From positions 285,660 through 349,659 of the forward strand of contig JAXDDX010000277.1 in assembly GCA_034670405.1 (NCBI GenBank): DNA of 64,000 bases, given 5' to 3'. Below are positions 32,501 to 43,178 of this stretch, piece after piece; positions within the stretch are counted from its first letter, which is position 1; each line of letters opens with the position of its first letter. The notes beneath the pieces were generated by a model. The model was given only the letters and a program-made list of their open reading frames with translations, ran no database searches and had not been told where the DNA came from. The DNA is from Hoplostethus atlanticus (taxonomy: Eukaryota; Chordata; Actinopteri; Trachichthyiformes; Trachichthyidae). The translations under genes were made by a program, and so were the position numbers.

Positions 32501-34008
32501 CCTCCATCCCAACAAGAGTCGGGACACCCTACCCCTACACGTGAACGCGCAAAACAGAGGGGAAGGGCTAAGGGGTGAATTGGGATTGGGCCTAAATTAT
32601 AACCTGTCAATTTTTATTGGTGTATCATAATGAGTTGATTCCGAATCGATTCACTTCTATCGGACGGCCCGAAACATCGAGTTAATTATGAGTGTCAGTC
32701 TTCCAATCACTGTTGTCACATTGGATTATTTTTGGTGACTACAGCGAAACAAAGACTTTGCTGGAATTTAGATTGACATTTATTGTTCTACCTTGCAGTT
32801 GACTTAGTCATGAACTAAACTAGAGAGGAGAAATCACTTGAACATCCTGGTAAAAACCCAGGGTCCTCTATCCTGGCAACTGACAACTCAGCTGCGGTGC
32901 TCGGCATAGCACATATAAGTAACATCTAACTACCCAGGGGGGCAATAAACTAAACAATACTAACTAGTGACCTCAATAAATGTGAACATTAATAGAAGAA
33001 GCACAACAACTGAAACAAAGCTCACAACAACACAAGGGCTTCTGGGAATATGCAAATGAGGGCATCAGCACAATCTCTATTTTAAAACGTAACCTCTGAT
33101 GAGACATTTCAAAAAGACACACATGCCTTTCATCTGCAGTGTGAACGTAGCCAAGGAAAAGAAAAGAGGACTTTTTTTTAAAAGCTGGAAAATGTGTTAA
33201 TTTAATGATAAATGTAGTAAATATTCGCAGATCATTTATTGCTACCGGCCTAATCAACAAGGCCCGGGTCACCCGCTGACATGGACCCCCCCCCCCGCAA
33301 GGACACTACACGTTATATTAACGTAAATCATCCTCACCTGCTTATATGCGTTACATTCAAATTTGCACACACACTTGCACATGTATATGGCACAATATTC
33401 TTTTTATTCTATTGTTATTTTCTTATATCTTTTCATATATTTTAGCGTGAATTTCTCTATTTTATATTGCATTCCTGACCTTTGCCTCTACAGTACTTGC
33501 TTTTATTCTTGTTTTGTCCTTACTCTTCTATGTTTGTTTATTGTTATGCAGCAATCACCAAGACAAATCCCTTGTATGTGAAAACATATTTGGCAATAAA
33601 CCTGTTTCTGATTGGTCCCAATCAACTCTACAATCTTCCCATGCGCTCACAAATGTTGAATCACAATTTCAAATATTTTTTATTCGCAGATTACGACACA
33701 AGTCTGCAAATGTGAATACCCATTTGTAAATATGACATTAGACACATCTGAGTACACATTCACAGCTCGTGCTGCAAGTATAAGAACACAGTTGCAGAAT
33801 AAAGGAATGACCGACCTGCTCTGGTCAGCCTGACTCGAGGCTGCAGCAGAACATCCAGCTGTCTCCTCTGCCGGTCGATCTCCTGCTGGAAGCCCGAAGC
33901 TTCCTCCTCGTAACCGGCTACGGTTCTTTCTACAACCGCGAAGATTTCCTGCGCGGCTGCTGTCAGTCTCTCGGTCACGAATCCTCTCAGGATCTCGACT
34001 TTAGACAT
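25200..34008 (-). CDS. C2H2 zinc-finger protein, copy B: the only fully intact gene of the array
   Basis: Minus-strand exons: E1 33816-34008, E2 31555-31851, E3 31085-31244, E4 30352-30477, E5 28879-29009, E6 28327-28571, E7 26804-26922, E8 25200-26547. All have AG/GT borders, all seven junction phases match, and the total is 2619 nt, giving 872 residues without a stop. Order of parts: helical N-terminus, eight-unit acidic repeat, acidic linker, two AT-hooks (E4, E5), a PB1-like module (end of E5 and E6), linker, acidic stretch, 12 C2H2 fingers. Expected to be a nuclear sequence-specific DNA-binding protein; target and regulatory sign unknown. A decayed Tc1 element sits in the E5-E4 intron and a BEL/Pao relic in the E7-E6 intron. 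The start MSKVEIL is chosen because no in-frame ATG further out is conserved. Confidence 0.8.
26687..26768 (+). repeat. tRNA-derived SINE fragment in copy B
   Basis: Counterpart of 2721-2812, with A-box-like and B-box-like motifs (TAGAACATGG, GGTTTGATTCC). Confidence 0.5.
27730..28185 (-). mobile_element. BEL/Pao integrase relic in copy B
   Basis: A minus-strand frame (27806-28042) contains KQQTLDDVSLLTVMCNVEAI, very like the BEL/Pao segment that follows the integrase core. Broken and non-coding. To its left, 27465-27590 also holds a duplicated piece of E6-like sequence, another sign of local rearrangement. Confidence 0.65.
29428..30236 (-). mobile_element. Tc1/mariner element in copy B
   Basis: Ends CACCGATCAGCCATAACATT (left) and GGCTCATCGGTG (right), TA before the left end. 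Minus-strand relics of the transposase include GGGSVMLWAMFCWETLGPG, FQQDNAP and LTWPPNSPDLN with a catalytic-region EHLW, split by frameshifts (29517-30197). About 809 bp, internally deleted near 29475. It sits in the E5-E4 intron at the same place as in copy A. Confidence 0.88.
30625..30646. repeat. Run of 22 G
   Basis: Pure G tract after a small AATTAA-rich inverted repeat in the E4-E3 intron of copy B. Copy A has different sequence here. Confidence 0.9.
31555..31851 (-). CDS. Exon E2 of copy B: expanded acidic repeat, eight units
   Basis: 297 nt against 159 nt in copies A and C, still in phase. Units are variants of EEEEADGGELP. The expansion adds 46 residues, mostly Glu, giving a strongly acidic N-terminal region. 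Confidence 0.75.
32149..32330. repeat. Single arm of the copy C inverted repeat, in copy B
   Basis: Matches 10311-10490 of copy A and each arm of the inverted repeat in copy C. Confidence 0.6.
32384..32592 (-). mobile_element. Truncated, reversed GGCCGAATCCCA element in copy B
   Basis: Keeps one end (GAATTGGGATTGGGCC) and about 200 bp of body. It lies in the same intron as the reversed fragment in copy A. Confidence 0.65.
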
Positions 34009-34270
34009 TTTACAGTCGACAGAGTTCCCATCCATCCTAAAAAATTATTACAGAGATTTTTTTGTTCACAACATAAACGTGTTGCGCCGTGATAGTGGAG
34101 TTCCGGTTTTGTTGCGAGCGGAAATGCAGTCCGACTAGAAACCAAGATCTGATTCTGGTTTCACGATAAAATCCATTAGTTCCTCACAGATGTTCTGCAG
34201 CAGCAATGGAAGCGGATCTGTGCAATGTGTGGCCTGTAGTCCAAAAACGGCATTTCTCTATTTAAATGTA
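34009..34270 (-). promoter_or_regulatory. Putative promoter / 5' leader of copy B
   Basis: Homologous to 12291-12560. The ETS-like site reads AACCGGAACT, one base off the copy A motif (34100-34109). Function inferred from position and conservation only. Confidence 0.35.
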
Positions 34271-35115
34271 GACACATCAATATGATTAGAACAATACTAG
34301 AAAAACATTGCACATATTGTGTAGTACTATTTTGTTGCTTAATTCGTTTTTTTGTATGTTCTGTATGAAACTATTTTCAGAAGTGTAACTCATGATTTGC
34401 AAGAGTGAAAAACAGTGGCTCTGAATAGAAGCTGTCATGGTAGTGTCTGACTTGGGTACCGATACCGATCACGGCTTTGATTTTAAAACAATACCTCAGT
34501 AAAAAAGAAAATAAACTAAATAAACAAGTTCAAAATTAAAGTTGAAAGTTGTTAAAATCTAGGTAGGTAGGTAGGTACTTTATTGATCCCCGGGGGGAAA
34601 TTTCTTTGTTACAGCAGCCAGACATAGAATAACACAAGAAATAGAGAAATAGAATGAAAAAATAAAAAACTACAATGGAAATAATAAAATAACAATGACG
34701 AATTAAAAATATAAAAAAGCTAAAATCTAACAATTACACGTTAGTTTTGCTTTAGATTTTTCCCCATCACACATCCGTTGATAATTCTGTTGAAGAGACG
34801 GAACAGGAACCACAAAAAGAAGAGCGTCCATTTGTGTCCTTTGGGACGTACATCCAACCAATTATGAGTTTTTTCTAATTCTAAATTCATACACCAGACT
34901 TTATAAATGTTGGACATTAAAGAACCCAACTTCGTCCAAACAGCACCCAATCCAACAATTTTTAAACACCAGAAGCTACGAAGTATCACAGCCCTCCGTC
35001 TCTTCTATAGGCATTTTCCGACTGCAGTAACTATCCAGGATCTTGGTACTACTTGGTACTGAGTTCCAGGATCTTTGCCCTTTTCCCACCGGGGGAACTA
35101 GCCCTCAAAATAATA
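34271..35115. other. Spacer between copies B and C
   Basis: Contains the finger-exon relic (about 34410-34440), a (TACC)n-tailed LINE end (34561-34730) and the shared 3'-flank block. No gene seen. Confidence 0.55.
34561..34730 (-). mobile_element. 3' end of a non-LTR element with a (TACC)n tail, second copy
   Basis: Counterpart of 24191-24390 with small internal deletions. Confidence 0.6.
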
Positions 35116-35121
35116 TTTATT
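35116..35121 (-). terminator. Poly(A) signal, ZNF copy C
   Basis: AATAAA on the minus strand downstream of the copy C stop codon. Confidence 0.55.
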
Positions 35122-35154
35122 TTGGGCAGAAGCTACAAAAAAAACAAAACTATT

Positions 35155-36316
35155 TTAGGACATGAATCCAACCGATGAGGAGTTTTCTCCCACTTGGTGA
35201 ATCTTCATGTGTGTTTTGAGGCAGTGGCTCTGAGTAAAGGCTTTGTCACACGCAGTGCACTGGTATGGTCTCTCCCCGTTATGGGTCCTCATGTGGACGT
35301 TCAGATTTGCTTTGGATGCAAAAACCTTTGCGCATTTGCTGCAACGGTACGGTCTCTTAATCTTTAATGACTTGTTCGTGTGAAATGCTTTGCAGCAAAT
35401 GTCACAGAGGTATGGTTTCTCCCTGGCTATGTGAATCTTCTGGTGTTCTATTAGTGTTGCAGGATGTTTGAAGCGCTTCCCACAAAGCTGACAGCCGTAG
35501 CGCATTTCCCCTGGGTGGGTCAAGCTGTGGCGGAATAATGATCTAAGGTCGCAGAGAGATTTACCACACATATTGCAAGACAACGACTTATCAGTCATGT
35601 GGATCCTGTGGTGAATTTTGACCTGTGCCTTAAACCCAAATGCTTTATGGCAAATATCACATTTGTGTGGTTTATCTTCCACATGGACCCACCGGTGATT
35701 GGTCAACGCACTCATCCGTGTAAATGCTTTATGGCAAATATCACATTTGTATGGTCTCTTCCCTGTGTGTATACCGATATGCCCTTTGAAGCCATTGGTG
35801 GAGATGAAAGACTTTCCGCAAATAGGACAGTCATGAGTTTTTTGGTGACTTTTAAGATGAGCCCTCAACGCCTCTACAGAGCCCATTTGTTCCCCACACA
35901 CCGCGCAAAGACATCCTGGATGGTCCACATGTTTCCAGGCATGTTTGATCAAAATGTTGGATCTGTACAGATCTCCACAGACTTTGCAGGCAAGAACATT
36001 GTTCTCAATGACAGTCTTTGGAGAAGAACGTTTGATATGTTGCTTCTTCATTGTGTTTGGCGAGCGTGGTTCAGGTTCACTGTCCATCGAGTCCTCACCA
36101 CTCTCATCTGGTTTCCAGTCTTCATCTCTGTCACTCACCTTGTCGCTGTCATCTTGCTTCTCATCCTCTGCAGAGTGGGCAGAAGAGAGGGCCAGAAAGT
36201 CATTGGTCGGCTCTGATACTAGGCGTTCTCCTCCATTATCAACTTCCTCCGTTTCCATCTGTTGTTGTGATGAGTGGTTGTTCCTTTCTACTCTTTGAAC
36301 AGAGTTGCTGTGGGAA
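35155..36316 (-). CDS. Terminal exon E8 of copy C: shortened finger array with a hybrid finger
   Basis: 367 residues from the internal ATG at 36258, 62 fewer than copy B. Fingers 1-7 are intact. Finger 8 stops after SLKI, losing both His ligands, and runs directly into KRPYRC. The next finger, CSKCAKVFASKANLNVHMRTH, has a finger-9-like start and a finger-11-like end, so finger 10 and the parts between are deleted. The last finger is complete. This leaves nine complete fingers and one broken one, all in frame. Confidence 0.9.
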
Positions 36317-39300
36317 CTAGGAGCAGAAATTAAGGAGTTACATTATATACATGTAGACTGACTGATTCAATGAATTTTGATGAAGTGATGTGTTTGAAGT
36401 CCAAGTTATCTTCCCAATGATGCAAAAACACTGGGCTTAGCATTTCAACACAGCATACATGGGTAGAACATGGCACTAACACTGCCAGGGTTAGGGGTTT
36501 GATTCCCAACTGGAGGCCACCCATACTAACAATGTATATATTTGGTTAACATTCAGTTTCTTTTTTAATTACCTTGCATGTGGCTGGGTTTTGTCAATTG
36601 TCGTTATCATGGTGGTGTCATCTTCATTCTGTAGATGATGAAGCTCTTCCTGAGGTTCATCTCCTGCCTAGAAGAAATGAAGAGTTTTGTTCCCAAATGA
36701 CTTTTCAATTTCAAGTTCAAGTAGTTTATTTGTCACATACACACAGGGGGTTGCAGTGAAATGAAAAAAGTGGCAATGCTCAACAGGAATGTGCAAAATA
36801 ACAGGTTCACACTTTTTACAATAAAAAACCAACACAATATTTACAGTAAGAGCACTTTGGAAATAAAAATATAGTGATAAGGGAAATCGTATGTATGTAA
36901 TATAATATAAATTATGTGTAGTCTTTACCTAAGTGTGTGTGTGTGCATAAGAGGGGCAGTGTGTGTGTCTTGGTGGGGGCCCTGGTGAGGTCAGAGGTCA
37001 CAGTCCTGATGGCCTGAGGAAAGAAACTCCGTCTCAGTCTCTCTGTTTTGGCAGCGTGACTACGGAGGCGCTTGCCTGACCGCAGCAGCTGAAACAGTCC
37101 GTTGTTGGGGTGGTGAGGATCCTTCATGATCCTGCAGGCTCTGGTTCTGCACCTCCTGGTGTACAAGTCCTGCAGGGTGGGGAGTGTAGTTCCAATAGTG
37201 CGCTCAGCCGAACGCACTACTCTCTGCAGAGCCTTCCTGTCCTGAGCGGAGCTGCTGCCAAACCAGGCAGTGATGCTTCCTGTCAGGATGCTCTCTACAG
37301 CTCCAGAGTAGAAGGACTGAAGGATCCTCCGGGAGACTTTAAATTTCCTCAGCTGCCTGAGGTGGTAAAGGCGCTGCCTTTTCCACTTAAACATGACACA
37401 TACTCTTACAAAATGGCTGCACAAAACTAAACCAAGTGATAGTAGCCAAGTTAAATCATTGTTTTACAAAATGAGAAGACTTTTACAGCCTGGATCCTCT
37501 AGATTTTAGTGATACTCATTGCTGAACTTCAGGAATAAGGAATAAGTCCTGAGCCCTGTGGTAGTTCCTGTAGTGGCTTTCAAGGAAACCAATTAAGCTG
37601 CTGGGATGCAGCATGGACTCTCGTTTCCAACGCACTTAGTTATGATCCACATCATCTCTGAAGACACATATTCAATGTCACTTACTTTTGGATGAGGTTG
37701 ACTGAAGTTCTTAAATCCATGGCAATAGAAAAATGATGTCTTTCAGTGTCCTCCAGCTTGGACACACCTGTTCTACTTACTGGCGACTTCCTGGTCAGAA
37801 GCTTTACACTCCTCATGGTCCCTCAACTGTCTGGTCTGGTGTCAATGACCCACTACTAAGAAGTTTCTACGGATTCTGTACCATTTGTCGTAAGTATTCT
37901 TTCACCCATCTTGACCAAAGCATATCAGATCGTAGGTGGAAGCATGGACAACACCTTGAGTAAAAGTGATTTGGTGTCAGTGGCTCCAAGCCATTGGTAT
38001 TGTCCAACACCGTTGGGGATTGTCTCAACGTTACACATGACAGTGAGAAGACTCCCATCATCCAGTGTTTGTTGCTTTGTGACAGATTCAAGGTCCATTT
38101 TGCTCCTCTCTGTTGCAAAGACTGTTCAATTATGTCTTGGTACCATGCCGGTGAGGCTTCTTTCAGTTCTCGTTCGTCAGATTTAAGTAACTTATTTGGC
38201 CTTGTGAGTAGCTCTACAAAAACATATTATATAGAAAAATAAAATTGCTCCTACAGTTCCTGAGGCTAAAGTGGTGTCGTGAATAAAGAAAGTATAAGTA
38301 TTGCAAGTGGTGCAAGATCGTGCAAACAAAATCTAACCAAGCAAGCCACTACAGAATCTGACACACTACCTTCAGTCGGATGTAGAGGGCCTGACCCCCC
38401 TTTCCCGGCAGACTTGATGGACTTGTGGATCTCCTCTGGCGTCAGTGCCTTCAGTTTCAGCGGCTGCAGTCTCCTGCTCGTGTCGGTGGTGAAGACGTCA
38501 AAAGGTTTGTTGTTTCCAGCCAGTTGAGGAAAGCTGGACCTCAGCAGGTTCAGGAAGTCCGCCTCCTGGAGGCCACGAGGAAACTTCACCTCCTGCACCC
38601 GGCAGCTCATAGACACTGACAAAGATAGAAATTCACCATGAGGCATATGGAAAGTAAAAGCTGAAAGAAAGGGTACATCATGTGAAAGTTGGGTGCCATG
38701 GATTTGTGGCCCAACAACTAGTTAGGGACTCATGGTCCGAGATGACAGCGGGATACAAAGGCAGCTTTGAAGTGGTGGAAAAAAGCACCAGCTGCTCTGG
38801 CTGAAAAGAAAAGACACCGGTTGTGGTCCACAATATGGAACTCCATCCCCTGACTAAGACTGGATCTAAATGTAAGATGCACATTAGATATCTCAATTCG
38901 GAATGAAGCTTTTTAAATTTACCGTTGGCCACACTGGTCCTGGGGTCCTCCAGCATGCAGACCCTGAGAAATAGGTGGTGCTGTAGATCTCTGATCGGAG
39001 GTCTCCCCCGCTTCCTCCTCTCAGACTGACCGCTGGGAGACAATAACCTGAAAGATTGGCAGCAGGGTTGGTTGCAATTGGCCGGTAGTGTTATAGTGTT
39101 ATTTCTGATTGGAGGAGCAAAAGAGCTTAAGACCATCACTACAATATACATATCATGTTAAAAATACATGGTCATACAGAAGGTGCACTCTCTTCTCAAA
39201 CTTTACTATGGAAGTCAATGAGGAAATTCAGAGCCGTTTTCTCTCCGATCCTCTACAAACAACTAATTCCATGTGAAATGGTGAACCTTGATGGTATTTG

Positions 39301-41519
39301 ATAATCCGGGTCCTGCAGATACTTCCTACGCTGACTTGCGCTCTGCACTGGTCGCTCAGGGGGCTCCTCCTCCTCCTCCTCCTCATCTTCAAACTCCTCT
39401 TCCTTAATATGGTAGAGGAGACCCAGGCTCCCAGGGTCCTCCACACCTGGGAAAAAATGTAGCTATTCAACTTTTGAATTTATTTCCCCATGTACAATGG
39501 CTCAGAATGAGGATTGTGTGCTTCATGAAGGTTTTCTATTTTTTTAACGTTTCTGAATGTTCACCGAAGGCAAAACTGGTCTGAGGCAAGACAGACCAGA
39601 CAGATTCCACTTTGAAAAGACCTGAGAGCTCCAAAGAGAGAGCAGAACAGGGATACTGGGTCCTACTTATCACCAGGTGGCAACACTCAGAAAACAAAAC
39701 TGACAATAAACAACTTTATTAACAAACTGTAAAAAGAGGAACTGTCACCACATACATCTATGCTGCTCTTCCTCCTCAGGGAGTTCACCTCCATCTGCCT
39801 CCTCCTCTTCAGGGAGTTCAACTCCATCAGCCTCCTCCTCTTCCTCCTCAGGGAGTTCACCTCCATCAGCCTCCTCCTTTTCAGGGAGTTCACCTCCACC
39901 AGGCTGCCCTTCCTCTGGAATATATGGGTATAGTTTTTGTTGATATGAAATCTAAATCCATCTTTTTATAATTGTATTCAAGTTATTTATTATATCTTTA
40001 TTGAACAAGGTATTAGATTATATTAAATTACATAAACTTAGATATTACAGTTTACAGAGTTCATCATTATTGACTTAACCCATTTGAAACAGAAAAGAAA
40101 GGTAGGACGTTCAACTAATCCCTGTTATTAGAAAACATTGTCGTTGCCATTTTTGGGTTATTTCCTGTTTTACAGTTGTGTTATATGTGGTTATTTGCAT
40201 TCCTGGTTTGACAGTGGAGAGAGACTAGTCCTGATCCAGGACCCTTTGGGAGTCTTTCATCATATGGCTGTTTACCTCTCCCAGAGGGTCCTGACCTGCT
40301 CCATTGACTTTTTACTGCACGAAAGTCAGTGAGCCCGATAACGAACCCAATACGTTGAATTTCACTGACCTAAACAGACGCCCATAAAGAAATAATGACT
40401 TCTATGAATGGAAGGCTATGCAGCACTGTCGCTGTTGTTGCTGCTGGAGAAGGTTTGCCTGTTCCACGGTTTCAAACCTTGTCTTCAAATTCTAGTTTCA
40501 AGTACTCAGTGAATTGAGTGCTGTAATATGCCACTTTAAGAGTGCACTGAGCTTTCTGCAGCACCTATGCGCCATCTACTGGGTGAAAATGGGCAGTGAA
40601 AGCATATGCATATGGAAACCTTTTGAGTCCACAGAATGCATTTCCGTCCATGAAATGCGTGCACTGTTTCACAAAATGAAATTCTTGCCGCAAAATCGAC
40701 ATGGTACCAGACGAAATGGATTTGTTGCCGGACGAAATGCATGCTGTGTATCACGGAATGCATTTCGTGGACGAAAACCACGGTTAGGTGTCCATATGCA
40801 TTTCGTGGGCGAAATCAAACAAGGTGTTTTTGGATTTCGTTTAACGAAAATGAATTTCGTGGCACAAAATGGATTTTGTGGACGAAATTCACTGGGTTAC
40901 ACTTGGCGCCCCATAAAAGCGGACCAGCGGTGGCAGCAGTTTACAGCTTGGAAGAAAAGTAGAGAAGAAGAATTCGAGGCGTCTGTCAGCCATCTTGGAT
41001 TTCATTACAATGGATGTTGGAGTTACAATGTTGGAGTATACCTGTCTTTAACAAAGTATAAAAGTCTATTTGTGCATAGGAGACGGAGCGCCACCCCATG
41101 CAAGTAGACAAGTCAAGGATTACGGACGTCTGTTTAGGTCAGTGACATTCGACGTATTGGTTTCGTTATCAGGCTCGCTGACTTTCGTGCGGTAAAAAGT
41201 CAATGGAGCAATACAGGACCCTCTGGGAGAGGTAAACAGCCATATGATGAAAGACTCCCAAAGGGTCCTGGATCAGGGCTAGCTGCAAGTCTGAGAACAC
41301 AGTTGCAGAATAAAGGAATGACCGACCTGCTCTGGTCAGCCTGACTCGAGGCTGCAGCAGAACATCCAGCTGTCTCCTCTGCCGGTCGATCTCCTGCTGG
41401 AAGCCCGAAGCTTCCTCCTCGTAACCGGCTACGGTTCTTTCTACAACCGCGAAGATTTCCTGCGCGGCTGCTGTCAGTCTCTCGGTCACGAATCCTCTCA
41501 GGATCTCGACTTTAGACAT
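35155..41519 (-). CDS. C2H2 zinc-finger protein, copy C: seven exons, frameshift in E6, shortened finger array
   Basis: Minus-strand exons: E1 41327-41519, E2 39756-39914, E3 39287-39446, fused E4/E5 38923-39047, E6 38370-38615, E7 36573-36667, E8 35155-36316. The fused exon has E5 on its 3' side and E4-type sequence on its 5' side, so one AT-hook is gone together with the intron between. E7 lacks 24 nt and the fused exon 6 nt, both in frame. E6 has one extra C near 38390, different from the insertion in copy A, which shifts the last residues of the PB1-like part and would abort the fingers. A truncated L2a sits in the E7-E6 intron, a long inverted repeat in the E2-E1 intron, and a hAT element 84 bp upstream of the start. 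Probably a pseudogene or a gene in decay. Confidence 0.65.
36456..36537 (+). repeat. tRNA-derived SINE fragment in copy C
   Basis: Counterpart of 2721-2812. Confidence 0.5.
36707..37378 (-). mobile_element. 5'-truncated L2a LINE in the E7-E6 intron of copy C
   Basis: The minus-strand frame 36912-37378 encodes the C-terminal part of L2a RT ([17 protein letters not shown] to [10 protein letters not shown]). The other copies show the empty site (GACTTTTCCACTT), so the insertion and its TTTTC duplication (36702-36706 and 37379-37383) are exact. Tail TTGAACTTGAAATTG. Confidence 0.9.
37830..38240 (-). mobile_element. BEL/Pao integrase relic in copy C
   Basis: Frame 37867-38118 reads GLEPLTPNHF and later SRWVKEYLRQM, the best preserved BEL/Pao-type signature in the window. 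Upstream in the same frame QQRGAKWTLNL resembles the end of the integrase core. Non-coding relic. Confidence 0.7.
40225..41282. repeat. Long inverted repeat: 156-bp arms around 746 bp
   Basis: Arms 40225-40380 and 41127-41282 are reverse complements of equal length with about nine in ten bases matching. Copies A and B have a single arm. The right arm ends 45 bp from E1 of copy C. The interior holds the GAAATGCATTTC repeat cluster. It could be a DNA transposon with long ends or an inverted local duplication. Confidence 0.8.
40610..40900. repeat. Cluster of palindromic GAAATGCATTTCGT-like repeats
   Basis: About ten degenerate copies of ACGAAATG and its complement CATTTCGT alternate over 290 bp, often joined as GAATGCATTTCGTGGACGAAA. 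The open frames across this part (for example 40514-41107) come from this composition and have no protein features. Confidence 0.7.
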
Positions 41520-41602
41520 TTTACAGTCGACAGAGTTCCCATCCATCCAGTCAATCATCGCTAAAAAAAATTACGGAGCGCAAACGCAATCCGACTAGAA
41601 AC

Positions 41603-42394
41603 TAGTGAAGTCACGCTTGTTTCCGGGGCTTCAAAGTGTGTGTGAGACCGGAACCTTCGTATCGATGCTTGTATCGGTTGAACGTCATTGCGTCATCGAT
41701 GACGTTTGAAGCCTCATTCACGTACGTGCTTCAGGAATGGTTTCGGGTTTGGCGGGCAGTGTTGAATTACGGCTATAAGGAAAAAAAGCCCCCCCGTGGG
41801 TTTGTAGTAGGACAGGAGACTTTTGATAGTGGTGAGATCATACTGATAATGACACCAATGGACTAGACAACTGGTACATTTGCCCCATTACTAATCACAG
41901 CATTATAATAAGCCATATACTGTTATGTAATAATATAATAATGATAGCTGTATCATGCAAAGTGTCAGAACATAGATTTTAACATTTTGTTAACATGCCA
42001 GATCCGAGCCCATGAATCTCATTTCAACTGAAGCGCACTACGAGCGGTACAGCTACACTTTGCCACTAAGGTGAGCACTGCACGTGGAGACATTTCTACG
42101 GCATTATTGAACCCATGACTTTTGTTCGCTTATAGTTTCATAGCCTAATATGAATATATAGATCATGCAGTAGTTTCATTTTTTTTAAGTTGATTACATC
42201 AGCAGTTTAACTCATCGGCCTTTAGTGGCCCAAGCTTTGCACTCATCGCTGTGCTGCCAGTCTTGCCTGCTATAATTTCTTTAGACCAGCAGGTGGCCCT
42301 AGTGTGAACTTGAAGCCTAGAGAAATTAACCTATTTTCAACCCATTTGGCTGAAAAGCTTCAATGCTTCGAGAAACTTCATCTCGCCATCACTA
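41603..42394. mobile_element. hAT-like element (792 bp) upstream of copy C
   Basis: Relative to copies A and B the conserved 5' flank is split here. The element starts TAGTGAAG and ends CATCACTA; the flanks CTAGAAAC (41595-41602) and CTGGAAAA (42395-42402) look like an aged 8-bp duplication. It has no transposase. The 41636-41866 open frame has no recognisable features. Confidence 0.65.
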
Positions 42395-42402
42395 CTGGAA
42401 AA

Positions 42403-43178
42403 TAAGATCTGATTCTGGTTTCACAATAAAAGATTATTTCCTCACAGATGTTCTGCAGCAGCAATGGAAGCGGACCTGTGCAATGTGTGGCCTGTAGTCC
42501 AAAAACGGCATTTCTCCATTTAAATGTAGACTCATCAATATGATTAGAACAATTATAATAATAGAAAAACATTATACATATTGTGTAGTAGTATTTTGTT
42601 GCTTAATTCGTTTTTTTTGGTCAAGCAAAATAGAGATTTCGTAGTCATTATGTGATGGTATTTGTGCAGACACTTTTATTCTAAGGACCGGCGTCAATTT
42701 GTGTTCTGTGTGAGCTGGACTGACAATCCCTGTGTAACATTTTCCTATTTGTTGCACCATAAAACTTGACATACACACTCAAGGAAGTCCTTTTTAAGAT
42801 TCTTAAAATAATACCAGAAGTCTTTAATAAGACAGAGAGAGGGAGTATTACCTGCTTGTTGGAAAATTGCACTCGTTTTATCTTTTGTGAAAAGAAACAA
42901 CCCATTTATTCTCTATCATTTGACCAGCCTTGAGGGAGTGACTCAGTCTCTTCTCAGAGTAAGGCTAGACCAGTTAGCTCATCCTAGATCAGGGTCCTGC
43001 CGATGGATACTAGCATCCTGCCTACATGTCCTATTCTCCTGGTCTAACTGAGAGTGTGTAGGGGTGTGTCTCCCATCTGTTCCAGACTGCAGCTCGGCAG
43101 AGTTGGCACCTGCGTGGTCTCCTAGTCCCATGATGACACTGACTGAACTGCTGTTTGCTGTGATGCCCCATCAGATCT
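42403..43178. other. Spacer upstream of copy C
   Basis: 42403-42800 continues the conserved 5' flank of the ZNF units (compare 62410-62830); 42900-43170 is unassigned. No gene seen. Confidence 0.5.

Noticed and set aside
40514..41107. 197-residue open frame on the plus strand in copy C
   Set aside because: It runs through the palindromic repeat cluster and one arm of the inverted repeat, has no family features, and copies A and B have no counterpart.
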